Source: CAYMUC01 sp964471865
GTDB lineage: Bacteria; Actinomycetota; Acidimicrobiia; Acidimicrobiales; Ilumatobacteraceae
Length of the DNA: 64,000 nucleotides
Direction of reading: 5' to 3'
Assembly (NCBI GenBank): GCA_964471865.1
Contig: CAYYHU010000002.1
Coordinates: 1-64,000, forward strand
The notes beneath the pieces were generated by a model. It made no database searches, had not been told where the DNA came from, and saw nothing but the letters and a program-made list of their open reading frames with translations. Made by a program: the position numbers and the translations under genes. Below, in pieces: positions 35,268-43,673 of the stretch (position 1 is its first letter; each line of letters begins with the position of its first letter).

Positions 35268-35966
35268 TCAGATCAATGGTTCACCACGAGTCGAGAACGC
35301 CGGGCTCAGATGGGAGGTGTCGTTGAAGCAGCGCACCATCCACCGATCCGGTCCGACCACGACATGAGAAATCGAGGCGTTGTCGGCTCCCACGAAGGCA
35401 AAAGCCTCGCTCCTGGTGGCCTGACGAAGGATCTCCCCGATGACGCCCCCATGAACCACGACGGCGACGACCTCGTTGGGATGTGCCGCGGCGATCGCCT
35501 CGAGCCCCTCGCGGACCCGTCGAGCGAAGTCCTCAGCCGGTTCGGCTCCGGGAATGAGGTCCCATCGTTGACGCTCCACCGAGGCCACCGCGACCGGATC
35601 CCGCTGCGCCATACGCAGTCGGTACTCGCCACCTTCCCAGTCGCCGAGAAAGACTTCACGCAACCGTGGCTCGATCCGGATCTCGAGACCGAGCTGGGTC
35701 GCCAGAGGCGTTGCCGTCTGCACCGTGCGTTGCAGCGTCGTTGCGTAGATCGCCCTGATCTCCTCCCCGGTCTCGATCAGACGCCGGGCCACTTTCTCGG
35801 CCTGGTCGCGTCCAGCTGGATGCAAAGGAGGGTCGCCGTGACCGTCACACAGCGGCATGGGTTCCCCGGGAACGTATGCGGCGGATTCACCATGGCGGAT
35901 CAGCAACATCTCGCAGGCTCCGGGCGGAGTGGTGAAACGACTCTGTCGATACTCGACTTCGGCCAT
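35268..35966 (-). CDS. Histidine phosphatase family protein
   Basis: A 232-residue phosphoglycerate-mutase-like phosphatase. The catalytic motif LLIRHGES lies near residue 21, a second Arg in YATTLQRTVQTA, and the acid Glu plus the second His in VVVHGGVIGE near residue 171. The substrate of this broad family (sugars, nucleotides, phosphoproteins) is not predictable. The 20-residue lead before the first strand leaves the start open. Confidence 0.87.
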   Translation of the reverse strand: MAEVEYRQSRFTTPPGACEMLLIRHGESAAYVPGEPMPLCDGHGDPPLHPAGRDQAEKVARRLIETGEEIRAIYATTLQRTVQTATPLATQLGLEIRIEPRLREVFLGDWEGGEYRLRMAQRDPVAVASVERQRWDLIPGAEPAEDFARRVREGLEAIAAAHPNEVVAVVVHGGVIGEILRQATRSEAFAFVGADNASISHVVVGPDRWMVRCFNDTSHLSPAFSTRGEPLI

Positions 35967-36243
35967 GGTGACGCCTCCAGTTCAGGGATATCCATGAGCC
36001 TGCCATGTCGTCGCCGCGCCGCCGAAGTGTTCATCGGGCCCTGTCCCCCCGGCGCGGTCGCGATGTGACAGGGTGAAGGTCGGCTGATGAGCGACCCGGT
36101 GGTCAGCGCCGCACCCGTTCGGTGGGTCCACCGGGTGCCAGCGGCTGCATCGGGAATCTGTGAGCAGCCCTTCCCATGTCGACTCGACACATATCAGCAG
36201 TGGGCCCGACCACGACTCGCTACTCCAGGAGACACACACCACA

Positions 36244-36990
36244 ATGCGCAACTCACTCACCGATCATGTCGTCCTCATCACCGGTGCCGCCCGGGGTATG
36301 GGGGCTGAACACGTCCGTCGGCTCGTCGAGGTCGGCGCCCGCGTCATGGCCACCGATGTTCTCGACGACGAGGGGCGGGCACTCGCAGCCGAACTCGGCG
36401 ACGCAGTGACCTATCGCCATCTCGACGTGACCGACTCGAACGCCTGGAGCGAGACCGTCGCGGCGACCGAGGAACAGTTCGGACCCGTCGCCCATCTCGT
36501 TAACAACGCCGGCATCGTTGCGTTCGGATCGATCCAAGACACCGAACCAGCAGTTTTCGAACGCACCATCTCGATCAATCTCACCGGATGCTGGCTCGGT
36601 ATGCACCACACCGTGCCCTCCATCCGCCGACGCGGCGGCGGGTCGATCGTGAACATCTCCTCGACCGCAGGACTTCAGGGCTACGCGAATCTCGGGGCCT
36701 ACGTGGCGAGCAAATGGGGGCTCAGGGGCCTCACCAAGACCGCAGCTCTCGAGTTGGGGCCTCAGGGAATCCGGGTGAATTCGATCCACCCGGGGCCGAT
36801 TCGCACTCCCATGACTGCCGATCTCGGCGAGAACGTGGCGGCGGCTCAACCCATCGCTCGCCTCGGAGAACCGGCCGAAGTCTCGGATCTGTTGCTCTAC
36901 CTCCTCGCGGATGCCACGTATTCGACTGGGCACGAATTCGTCATCGACGGTGGAGCCGTCGTGGGACAGGTTCTCGCCACCCCGCAATGA
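36244..36990 (+). CDS. Short-chain dehydrogenase (hydroxysteroid dehydrogenase-like)
   Basis: A 248-residue SDR. TGAARGMGAEHVRRLVEVGA is the cofactor site and looks like the 3-alpha/20-beta-hydroxysteroid dehydrogenase branch. NNAGIV, NISSTAGLQG and YVASK follow. The ATG at 36244 is used, with AGGAGA upstream. Role: oxidation of a secondary alcohol, perhaps a sterol. The substrate is a guess. Confidence 0.87.
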   Translation: MRNSLTDHVVLITGAARGMGAEHVRRLVEVGARVMATDVLDDEGRALAAELGDAVTYRHLDVTDSNAWSETVAATEEQFGPVAHLVNNAGIVAFGSIQDTEPAVFERTISINLTGCWLGMHHTVPSIRRRGGGSIVNISSTAGLQGYANLGAYVASKWGLRGLTKTAALELGPQGIRVNSIHPGPIRTPMTADLGENVAAAQPIARLGEPAEVSDLLLYLLADATYSTGHEFVIDGGAVVGQVLATPQ

Positions 36991-37102
36991 CGCCAGTGGT
37001 CTGCCGGCCGAGGACTCGCGGCGGTGAGCGACCCGGATCGGGTCCTGGGTCGTCGGGTCGCGCCCCTGAGGGCGAAGGTCGGCATCGGCTAGGTTCGCCG
37101 TC

Positions 37103-37474
37103 ATGTCGAACAAGCCAGTCGTCGAGATACCTGATACCGATCCTCCCGCGACACTCGAGATCGTGGACGAGATCGTGGGTGATGGCGCTCATGCACTCCC
37201 GGGAGCGACCGTCGATGTCCACTACGTCGGGGTGGCCTGGTCGACGCGTCGCCAGTTCGATGCCTCCTGGGATCGCGGTCAGACCTTCCAGTTCGGCCTC
37301 GGTGCCGGTCAGGTGATCGCCGGCTGGGATCAGGGAGTTTCGGGAATGCGCGTGGGCGGTCGCCGTCGACTCACGATTCCCCCCGATCTCGGCTACGGAT
37401 CCCGAGGCGCGGGCCAGGTCATCAAAGGCGGCGAGACCCTGGTCTTCGTGGTCGATCTGATCGGAGTCAGATGA
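37103..37474 (+). CDS. FKBP-type peptidyl-prolyl isomerase
   Basis: A 123-residue single FKBP domain: VDVHYVGVAWSTRRQFDASW, FGLGAGQVIAGWDQGVSGMRVGG and IPPDLGYGS are all diagnostic. It catalyses prolyl cis-trans isomerisation in protein folding. No signal peptide, so cytoplasmic. It is 112 bp downstream of the SDR. Confidence 0.93.
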   Translation: MSNKPVVEIPDTDPPATLEIVDEIVGDGAHALPGATVDVHYVGVAWSTRRQFDASWDRGQTFQFGLGAGQVIAGWDQGVSGMRVGGRRRLTIPPDLGYGSRGAGQVIKGGETLVFVVDLIGVR

Positions 37475-37503
37475 CCCCTTGACGTGCTTCTTGTGTGACC
37501 GGA

Positions 37504-38160
37504 TCACAGTTGAGCGTTCGTCGCGAGCCTTTCGAGAGGGGCCAGAAAGTGACAGGCCACCCGTTGACCCTGGCCGACGGTGACCAGAGCAGGCATCTCG
37601 GTGGAGCACCGAAGGCGATCGTTCTCGCTCAGTTCGCCGTAGCGGGAACAACGGCTTCGAAACCGGCATCCTGATGGCGGATTCGCCGCGCTGGGAACGT
37701 CGCCGATCAACACGATGCGGCGACGGGCCCGTTCGATGTACGGGTCGGGAATCGGTATGGCCGAGATCAACGTCTGGGTATAGGGGTGCTGAGCTCCGGT
37801 GAACACTGTCTCGGCAGGACCCTGCTCGATGATCTGACCGAGAGACATCACCGCTACCTCATCGGCGATATGTCGCACCACCAACACGTCATGCGCGACG
37901 AGGAGGTACCTCAAGGCGAGTTCGTCACGAAGATCCTCCAACAAGTTGATGATGCCGGCCTGGATCGCGACGTCGAGGGCGGAGACCGGTTCGTCGAGAA
38001 TCACGATCTGAGGCCAAGTCGCCAAAGCGCGAGCGATCCCGATGCGTTGACGTTGTCAGCCCGAGAATTCATCGGGGAGCGGTTCGCATGCTCAGTGTTC
38101 AATCCGACGGGTCCGAGCAACTCTCGGACCCGATGCGGCTCCGAGGTCCGGGCGAAAGCC
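37504..38160 (-). pseudogene. Decayed oligopeptide ABC transporter ATPase (C-terminal half)
   Basis: The C-terminal ATPase half reads LATWPQIVILDEPVSALDV (Walker B), HDVLVVRHIADEVAVM and the oligopeptide-type tail PPSGCRFRSRCSRYG. Upstream, the reading frame is broken twice. One base is missing near 38070 (HANRSP against an expected NRYPxEFSGG), and TGA at 38058-38056 replaces the second Gly codon of the ABC signature SGGQ. No Walker A is found. This is a dead gene fragment. Confidence 0.75.
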
Positions 38161-38373
38161 CGGGGATCGACTGGCGACATGGGGTTCGAGTGCGCCCCGG
38201 ACCGCATCGACCACGTCGGGAGCGATGAGTGCCTCGGTCACCACGGCTCCATCGCGTCGGAGATCGGCAACGATGGGTTCGAGTTCGAGACTCGACGGGT
38301 GGCGGCGAAGCGTTCGACTCAGCGACTCCACGTTCGGCTCCCGTTCGACCCTACGACGAGGTGTCGTCTCCAT
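38161..38373 (-). pseudogene. N-terminal fragment of phytanoyl-CoA dioxygenase-like gene
   Basis: ADLRRDGAVVTEALIAPDVVDAVRGALEPHV is a textbook PhyH N-terminal stretch. The PhyH resemblance ends near 38161, and after that the sequence is an ABC-ATPase remnant in another frame. So about 70 codons of a phytanoyl-CoA dioxygenase-like gene were joined to ABC-ATPase debris. It overlaps the 3' end of the TesB gene. Confidence 0.6.
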
Positions 38374-39169
38374 GAACTCGGAACAGCACCTGCTGGGCCA
38401 CCGTGGCGACATGAACGCCGGATCGACTCACGATGTCACCACTCGCCAGACCCCGGGCGCCAGAGAAGCCATGGGGATGCATCTGATACCAGTGCCAGTC
38501 CTCGACGCGACCGGGACGATGAAACCACAATGCGTGATCGAGACTGGCCCCACTGAAGCGGCCATGATCTGCGTCATTGCCCTGCATCCCGGGATAGCTC
38601 ATGCGCGCAGTTCGAGACGGCGCCGCATCGGACAGGAACGCGAGAGCGCAGGCCTGAAGAATCGGGTCGTCACCGATGTCGGTCCGCAGACGCAACCACA
38701 GACCCCGACGCTCTCCAGGCGGACAGCGCCGATCAACCAGACGTCCCCAACCCTGACGCTCGTTGACGGGATCCTCGGGATCGGCGAGTTCAGGATCGAG
38801 GACTGCCCCGGGAAGGTCCGCAGCGTCCTCGTGACTGTGAAAGGACGAAGACATGGTCAAAATGGCGCCGCTCGACTGGCGAGCCACCACGTGGCGAGTA
38901 CTGAAGGATCCGCCATCTCGGAGACGTTCCACCTCGAAACGAATCGGTTCCTCAGGGGTTCCGGGCCGGATGAAGTAGGCATGAAGTGAGTGCACGAGAC
39001 GGCTCGCTGACACCGTCTCAGCCGCGGCCCGCAAAGCCTGCGCGATGACCTGTCCCCCATAGAGCCGACCGCCCCAGGGATACGACACGGCCGGGCCCAC
39101 ATAGGTGTCGGGCCCATGAGGTTCGACACGCAGCAGGTCAGCGAAGGAGATGTCTTGGATCCGCGTCAT
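38351..39169 (-). CDS. Acyl-CoA thioesterase II (TesB-like)
   Basis: A 272-residue double-hotdog thioesterase. YVGPAVSYPWGGRLYGGQVIAQAL near residue 25, HSLHAYFIRPGTPEEPIRFEVERLRDGGSFSTR, and SLDHALWFHRPGRVEDWHWYQMHPHGFSGARG near the end are signature segments. It hydrolyses acyl-CoA to free acid and CoA. The start at 39169 is the family start. Confidence 0.93.
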   Translation of the reverse strand: MTRIQDISFADLLRVEPHGPDTYVGPAVSYPWGGRLYGGQVIAQALRAAAETVSASRLVHSLHAYFIRPGTPEEPIRFEVERLRDGGSFSTRHVVARQSSGAILTMSSSFHSHEDAADLPGAVLDPELADPEDPVNERQGWGRLVDRRCPPGERRGLWLRLRTDIGDDPILQACALAFLSDAAPSRTARMSYPGMQGNDADHGRFSGASLDHALWFHRPGRVEDWHWYQMHPHGFSGARGLASGDIVSRSGVHVATVAQQVLFRVHGDDTSS

Positions 39170-39209
39170 CGCATCACCCGAGCACCGACTCTGAGCAAGG
39201 GATCAGAGT

Positions 39210-41432
39210 TCAGCCGAACTCGGCCAGGATCTGGTTCAACGTGGCACTGGGGCGCATAGCGGCCGCCACCTTGGCCGGATCCGGGTGGTAGTAGCCGCCG
39301 ATGTCCACGGGCGCACCTTGAACTGCGATCAGTTCGGCTTGGATCGTGTCGGCGTTCTCGGACAGCCGGGCCGCCAACGGAGCGAAACGTGCTGCGAATT
39401 CGGCATCGTCGGTCTGGGCCGCGAGGGCTGCCGCCCAGTAGACCGCCAGCGCCGCGTGACTCCCCCGGTTGTCGATCTGGCCGACCTTACGAGCCGGGGA
39501 CTTGTCATTTTCGAGCACCAGGCCCGTGGCCTCGTCCAATGTCGAGGCCAGAATGCGCGCCGATGGCACCCCCATGACATCGGCGAGATGCTCCAGCGAC
39601 GCTGCGAGGGCCAAGAACTCTCCGAGGGAGTCCCACCGCAGATAGTTCTCCTTCACGAACTGCTGCACATGCTTGGGCGCCGAGCCTCCCGCGCCGGTTT
39701 CGAACAACCCTCCGCCGTTCATCAACGGCACGATGGACAACATCTTGGCGCTGGTACCCAGTTCGAGAATCGGAAAGAGATCGGTGAGATAGTCCCGCAA
39801 CACGTTGCCGGTCACCGAAATCGTGTCCTGTCCCGCCTTGGCCCGTTCCAAGCTGTACCGGGTGGCTTCGACGGGCGACATGATCTCGATGGTCAATCCG
39901 GCCGTGTCGTGATCGGCGAGATAGGTGCGCACCTTGGCGATCAGTTCGGCGTCATGGGCTCGGGTGGCATCCAGCCAGAACACCGCCGGCGCTCCCGTGG
40001 CGCGAGCCCTGGTGACGGCCAACTTCACCCAGTCCCGCACCGGCGCGTCCTTGACCCGGCACATCCGCCAGATGTCGCCCGCGTCGACGCGATGTTCGAC
40101 AAGGACCGACCCATCACTGGCCACCACGGCCACAGTTCCCGGAGCCATCACTTCGAAGGTCGTGTCATGAGAGCCGTACTCTTCGGCCTTTTGAGCCATC
40201 AAGCCGACGTTGGGGACCGATCCCATGGTCGTGGGGTCGAACGCTCCATGACGCTTGTGGAACTCGATGGTCTCGGCATAGACCCCGGCGTAGCTCGAAT
40301 CCGGGATCACGGCCTTTGCGTCTTGTTCTTCTCCGGCCGCGTTCCACATGTGGCCCGAGGTCCGGATCATCGCCGGCATGGACGCGTCGATGATCACGTC
40401 ACTGGGAACGTGCAGGTTCGTGATCCCTCGATCCGAATCAACCATCGCCAGTGCCGGTCCGTTCGCATAGGCCGCCGCGATATCGGCCTCGATGGCCGAG
40501 CGCTCGACCTCGGGCAGTTCAGCGATCGCAGCGAGCACGGCTCCGAAACCGTCATTGGGATGGGCACCGAGTTTGTCGAAGGTCGCCCCGTGACGTTCGA
40601 ACACCTCGGCGAAATAGGCCTTGACGACATGACCGAAGATGATCGGGTCCGAGACCTTCATCATCGTCGCTTTGAGATGCACCGAGAACAGCACGCCCGA
40701 AGCCTTGGCATCGGCGATCTCGCGGCGTAGGAAGTCGTTGAGTGCCGCCACGGACATGAAGGTGGCGTCGACGACTTCGCCAGCCTCGACCCGGATCGAG
40801 TCCTTGAGCACGCTCACGGTTCCATCGGCGCTTCGCAACTCGATCCGCAACGTGTCGTCGGCGGCCATGGTCACCGACCGTTCATTGGACCGGAAGTCAC
40901 CCGATGTCATCGAGGCCACATGGGTGGCGGAGTCCGGGGACCACGCTCCCATCGAATGGGGATGGCTGCGGGCATAGGCCTTCACCGAGCCGGGAGCGCG
41001 ACGATCCGAGTTGCCTTCACGCAGCACCGGGTTCACCGCCGATCCCTTCACCCGGTCGTAGCGGGCTCGAATCTCTCGTTCCTCGGGCGAGTTCGGCTCA
41101 TCGGGATAGTCGGGGAGGTCATAACCCTGCGACTGAAGCTCCGCGATCGCGGCCTTGAGCTGAGGAACCGAGGCGGAGATGTTGGGCAACTTGATGATGT
41201 TGGCGTCTCGTTCGAGCGCGAGGGCGCCGAGTTCAGCCAGATGGTCGCCCAACTGTTGGTCGGGGCGGAGACGTTCGGGAAACTGGGAGATGATGCGACC
41301 CGACAGCGAGATGTCGCGGGTTTCGACCACCACTCCACAGGCCCGCGCGAACGCTTCGATGATCGGCAACAACGAGTAGGTCGCGAGGGCCGGGGCCTCG
41401 TCGGTGTGGGTGTAGATGATCTTCGCGCTCAT
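39210..41432 (-). CDS. icd: NADP-dependent isocitrate dehydrogenase, monomeric type
   Basis: A 740-residue monomeric isocitrate dehydrogenase: MSAKIIYTHTDEAPALATYSLLPI at the start and NPVLREGNSDRRAP near residue 130. The large size distinguishes it from the dimeric type. It oxidises isocitrate to 2-oxoglutarate in the TCA cycle. The ATG at 41432 follows GGGGA by 5 nt. Confidence 0.96.
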   Translation of the reverse strand: MSAKIIYTHTDEAPALATYSLLPIIEAFARACGVVVETRDISLSGRIISQFPERLRPDQQLGDHLAELGALALERDANIIKLPNISASVPQLKAAIAELQSQGYDLPDYPDEPNSPEEREIRARYDRVKGSAVNPVLREGNSDRRAPGSVKAYARSHPHSMGAWSPDSATHVASMTSGDFRSNERSVTMAADDTLRIELRSADGTVSVLKDSIRVEAGEVVDATFMSVAALNDFLRREIADAKASGVLFSVHLKATMMKVSDPIIFGHVVKAYFAEVFERHGATFDKLGAHPNDGFGAVLAAIAELPEVERSAIEADIAAAYANGPALAMVDSDRGITNLHVPSDVIIDASMPAMIRTSGHMWNAAGEEQDAKAVIPDSSYAGVYAETIEFHKRHGAFDPTTMGSVPNVGLMAQKAEEYGSHDTTFEVMAPGTVAVVASDGSVLVEHRVDAGDIWRMCRVKDAPVRDWVKLAVTRARATGAPAVFWLDATRAHDAELIAKVRTYLADHDTAGLTIEIMSPVEATRYSLERAKAGQDTISVTGNVLRDYLTDLFPILELGTSAKMLSIVPLMNGGGLFETGAGGSAPKHVQQFVKENYLRWDSLGEFLALAASLEHLADVMGVPSARILASTLDEATGLVLENDKSPARKVGQIDNRGSHAALAVYWAAALAAQTDDAEFAARFAPLAARLSENADTIQAELIAVQGAPVDIGGYYHPDPAKVAAAMRPSATLNQILAEFG

Positions 41433-41588
41433 GGCCGTCCCCTGCTGCTGGTGGTCGGAACCGGACATCCGACTCATCCAGAGTAACGGAGCGCGCTCCA
41501 ATCCTCCGAGTAGGACCTGGAAGCCCGATCCGACCCGACCGAATTCCGCCTGACCCCGAGGCTGCTGACGGGTCTCTCGTTGGGTTCC

Positions 41589-42899
41589 TCACGCGAGATC
41601 GATGCGATAGAGATGCACTCCGATGTCGCCTGCGAAACGATCGGTGAACCGTCCGTTGCGTAGTTCCAACCGCCGATTCTCACCGATCACCTCCACCGAT
41701 CCGTTCGTCGCTCCGGCCACATCGAAGGTGATGATCTGATCCCGAGGTGAGCGAGTAGCAGCGAACACGGTGTACCCGCTGTCGACGTACCGAGTCGACA
41801 CGTTCACGGCTCCGTAGGCCCGGACAGCTCCCCACGCATACGGAGCGGCTAACGCGCTCGTCATACCCGTCACCTCGGCGTTGAGATCCCGGACTCCCGC
41901 GGCGATGTCTCGATATGCCGGATCGATCAGGAGGTGTTGGGTCGGTGGGCGAGACGGATCTCCTGAGGAGAAGTTGTGATTGAAGTACTGGATCCCTCGA
42001 GCACCCCCGATGAGGGCATGCCAGACCTCGGCGCGTATCTCGGCGATCGACGGCTCGGGATGATCGGGGCCGTTCTCGGCGAAAATTCTCGAGGTCTCGA
42101 TGAACACCCAGACCGGCCGGTCGAACCCTGCCAGGGACCGAACGTGACGAGTCGAGGTGTGAAGGTCCCAGACCTCTCCGGGATCCCAGGGATCGGCCAA
42201 CGGGTAGTAGTCGAATGAGACGATGTCGCCGCTACGCACCATCGTGACCAGATCGCGACGGTCGTGGGGTGACTGATGCCCGGGCCGAGCCACGGGTTTC
42301 GTGAACTGCTGGTACACGAGGCGGCTCGAGTCACGGCGACGCACCTCATCGGCGAGTGCGGCCACTGCATCGGCGTCGGTATGGCTCCTCGGATCGCCGA
42401 AGCAGACTTCTCGTAGCCACGCCGCCTCGAGTTCGTCGCACACGTACCGGCCATCGGGTTCGTCGGTGATACTCCAACCGACATGTGAGGGACCGGATGT
42501 GACGCCGTCGATGGGCACTCCATCGATCAGATACATCCCATGTCGCCCGAGTTCGTCCGCGACGTCATAGACGGCTCCGGGCCATAACGTCACGGCGGTG
42601 TTGATCCCCAACGATCGATACCGACTGATCGAACCGGGTTCGGCGAAGGTTTCACCCCAGACGGCGATCGGAAAGAACTCCTGAGCAGGGGGAAAGGTCC
42701 CCGGCCAGCGACCGAAGTAGTCGACTCCCCCGTCGATCTCGATGAGGATCACTCCAGGTGGCGGAGGTCGTGTCGTCATCGCAGTCTCGTCGAGACAGGG
42801 ACCCACGACACCGAGGGTGAGCAAGGCGAGCACGCCCAGACCTCCGGCGAACGAGACTCTCGATCCTCGCCGGAAATCCGATGTGACGGCGTGCTCCAT
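41589..42899 (-). CDS. Secreted TIM-barrel glycoside-hydrolase-like protein
   Basis: 436 residues with an N-terminal signal sequence (SFAGGLGVLALLTLGVVG). The body has WSITDEPDGRYVCDELEAA near residue 145, FDYYPLADPWDPG and PVWVFIETSRIF near residue 265, typical of a GH5/GH42-like TIM barrel with Asp-Glu and Glu candidate acids. RGIQYFNHNFS and a C-terminal beta-sandwich (DVAGATNGSVEVIGENRRLELRNG) follow. The family is not certain. Extracytoplasmic. Confidence 0.65.
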   Translation of the reverse strand: MEHAVTSDFRRGSRVSFAGGLGVLALLTLGVVGPCLDETAMTTRPPPPGVILIEIDGGVDYFGRWPGTFPPAQEFFPIAVWGETFAEPGSISRYRSLGINTAVTLWPGAVYDVADELGRHGMYLIDGVPIDGVTSGPSHVGWSITDEPDGRYVCDELEAAWLREVCFGDPRSHTDADAVAALADEVRRRDSSRLVYQQFTKPVARPGHQSPHDRRDLVTMVRSGDIVSFDYYPLADPWDPGEVWDLHTSTRHVRSLAGFDRPVWVFIETSRIFAENGPDHPEPSIAEIRAEVWHALIGGARGIQYFNHNFSSGDPSRPPTQHLLIDPAYRDIAAGVRDLNAEVTGMTSALAAPYAWGAVRAYGAVNVSTRYVDSGYTVFAATRSPRDQIITFDVAGATNGSVEVIGENRRLELRNGRFTDRFAGDIGVHLYRIDLA

Positions 42900-43039
42900 G
42901 ACGGTCTCCTCGCATGCGATGGTGCCGCCATCGGACCAGGGGTCTTCGTCCGAAGGCTCAGTCGACCATGGCCACGACCCCGGGACCGCCGGCGGGAGTC
43001 GGTCGTGGACGGGTACCCAAGGCCCTATCAGGCGCAGCG

Positions 43040-43429
43040 TTATCGGTCCTGTTCACCACCCGTGAGGCCCTCAGCGACGCGGGCATACAAGTCCGCCTCG
43101 GCGAGGCGCCCCTCGCTCGTGAAATGGGCGCGGAGTTGCTGCGCGGTGGCGCGGGCACGATCACTCAGGCGCTGCATCACAGAGACCCCGCTTGGTGGCC
43201 TGGCGTCGACCGAGCCGACGCCCAGATCAGCTGCGAGTTCGGCTACGTCCTCGCCCCGACCGTCGAGTTCGATCATCGTCGAGGCGAGAATCGCACTCCT
43301 CGCTGCGGTCTCGAGATCGCCATGGGTGATTGCGATCCGCGCCTCACGAAGATGCAGTGCGAGGTGAGCTCTCAAGAGTCGGTCATCGACGTCATCGGTC
43401 GTTGTGGTCGGATCTCGCCCACCCGTCAT
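43040..43429 (-). CDS. Hypothetical protein
   Basis: 129 residues, helical, charged (LLRAHLALHLREARIAITHGDLETAARSAILASTMIELDGRG), resembling a single TPR-like hairpin, then a second helical segment. No recognisable family and no signal peptide. Existence is supported mainly by the open frame and codon use. Confidence 0.4.
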   Translation of the reverse strand: MTGGRDPTTTTDDVDDRLLRAHLALHLREARIAITHGDLETAARSAILASTMIELDGRGEDVAELAADLGVGSVDARPPSGVSVMQRLSDRARATAQQLRAHFTSEGRLAEADLYARVAEGLTGGEQDR

Positions 43430-43673
43430 GGCTCACCTCCTGCACGGCCCGTCACGGTGATCTCGACGCCGAGTCGACATGTGAGGTGGGCCACAGGCCA
43501 GTGCGTTTCGGCCCTGGATGCAGCCCGGTCATCATCGACGTGAACGGCACCGGCCCCGTGCTACGAGCCCGCTGAGCCCGAGCCGTCGATACCTGCGTCG
43601 AGGAGTGTTCGCGGGGTCGAGGAGCCGAGTTCTGGACCCGAGGACCCGACTCGAGGAGCCACGACCCGGGACT

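Noticed and set aside
36253..37113. A 286-codon minus-strand open frame
   Set aside because: Antisense to a well-supported SDR; no family features.
38056..38058. In-frame TGA in the ABC ATPase as a second selenocysteine site
   Set aside because: It replaces a glycine of the ABC signature, not a cysteine, and lies next to a frameshift; this is a pseudogene.
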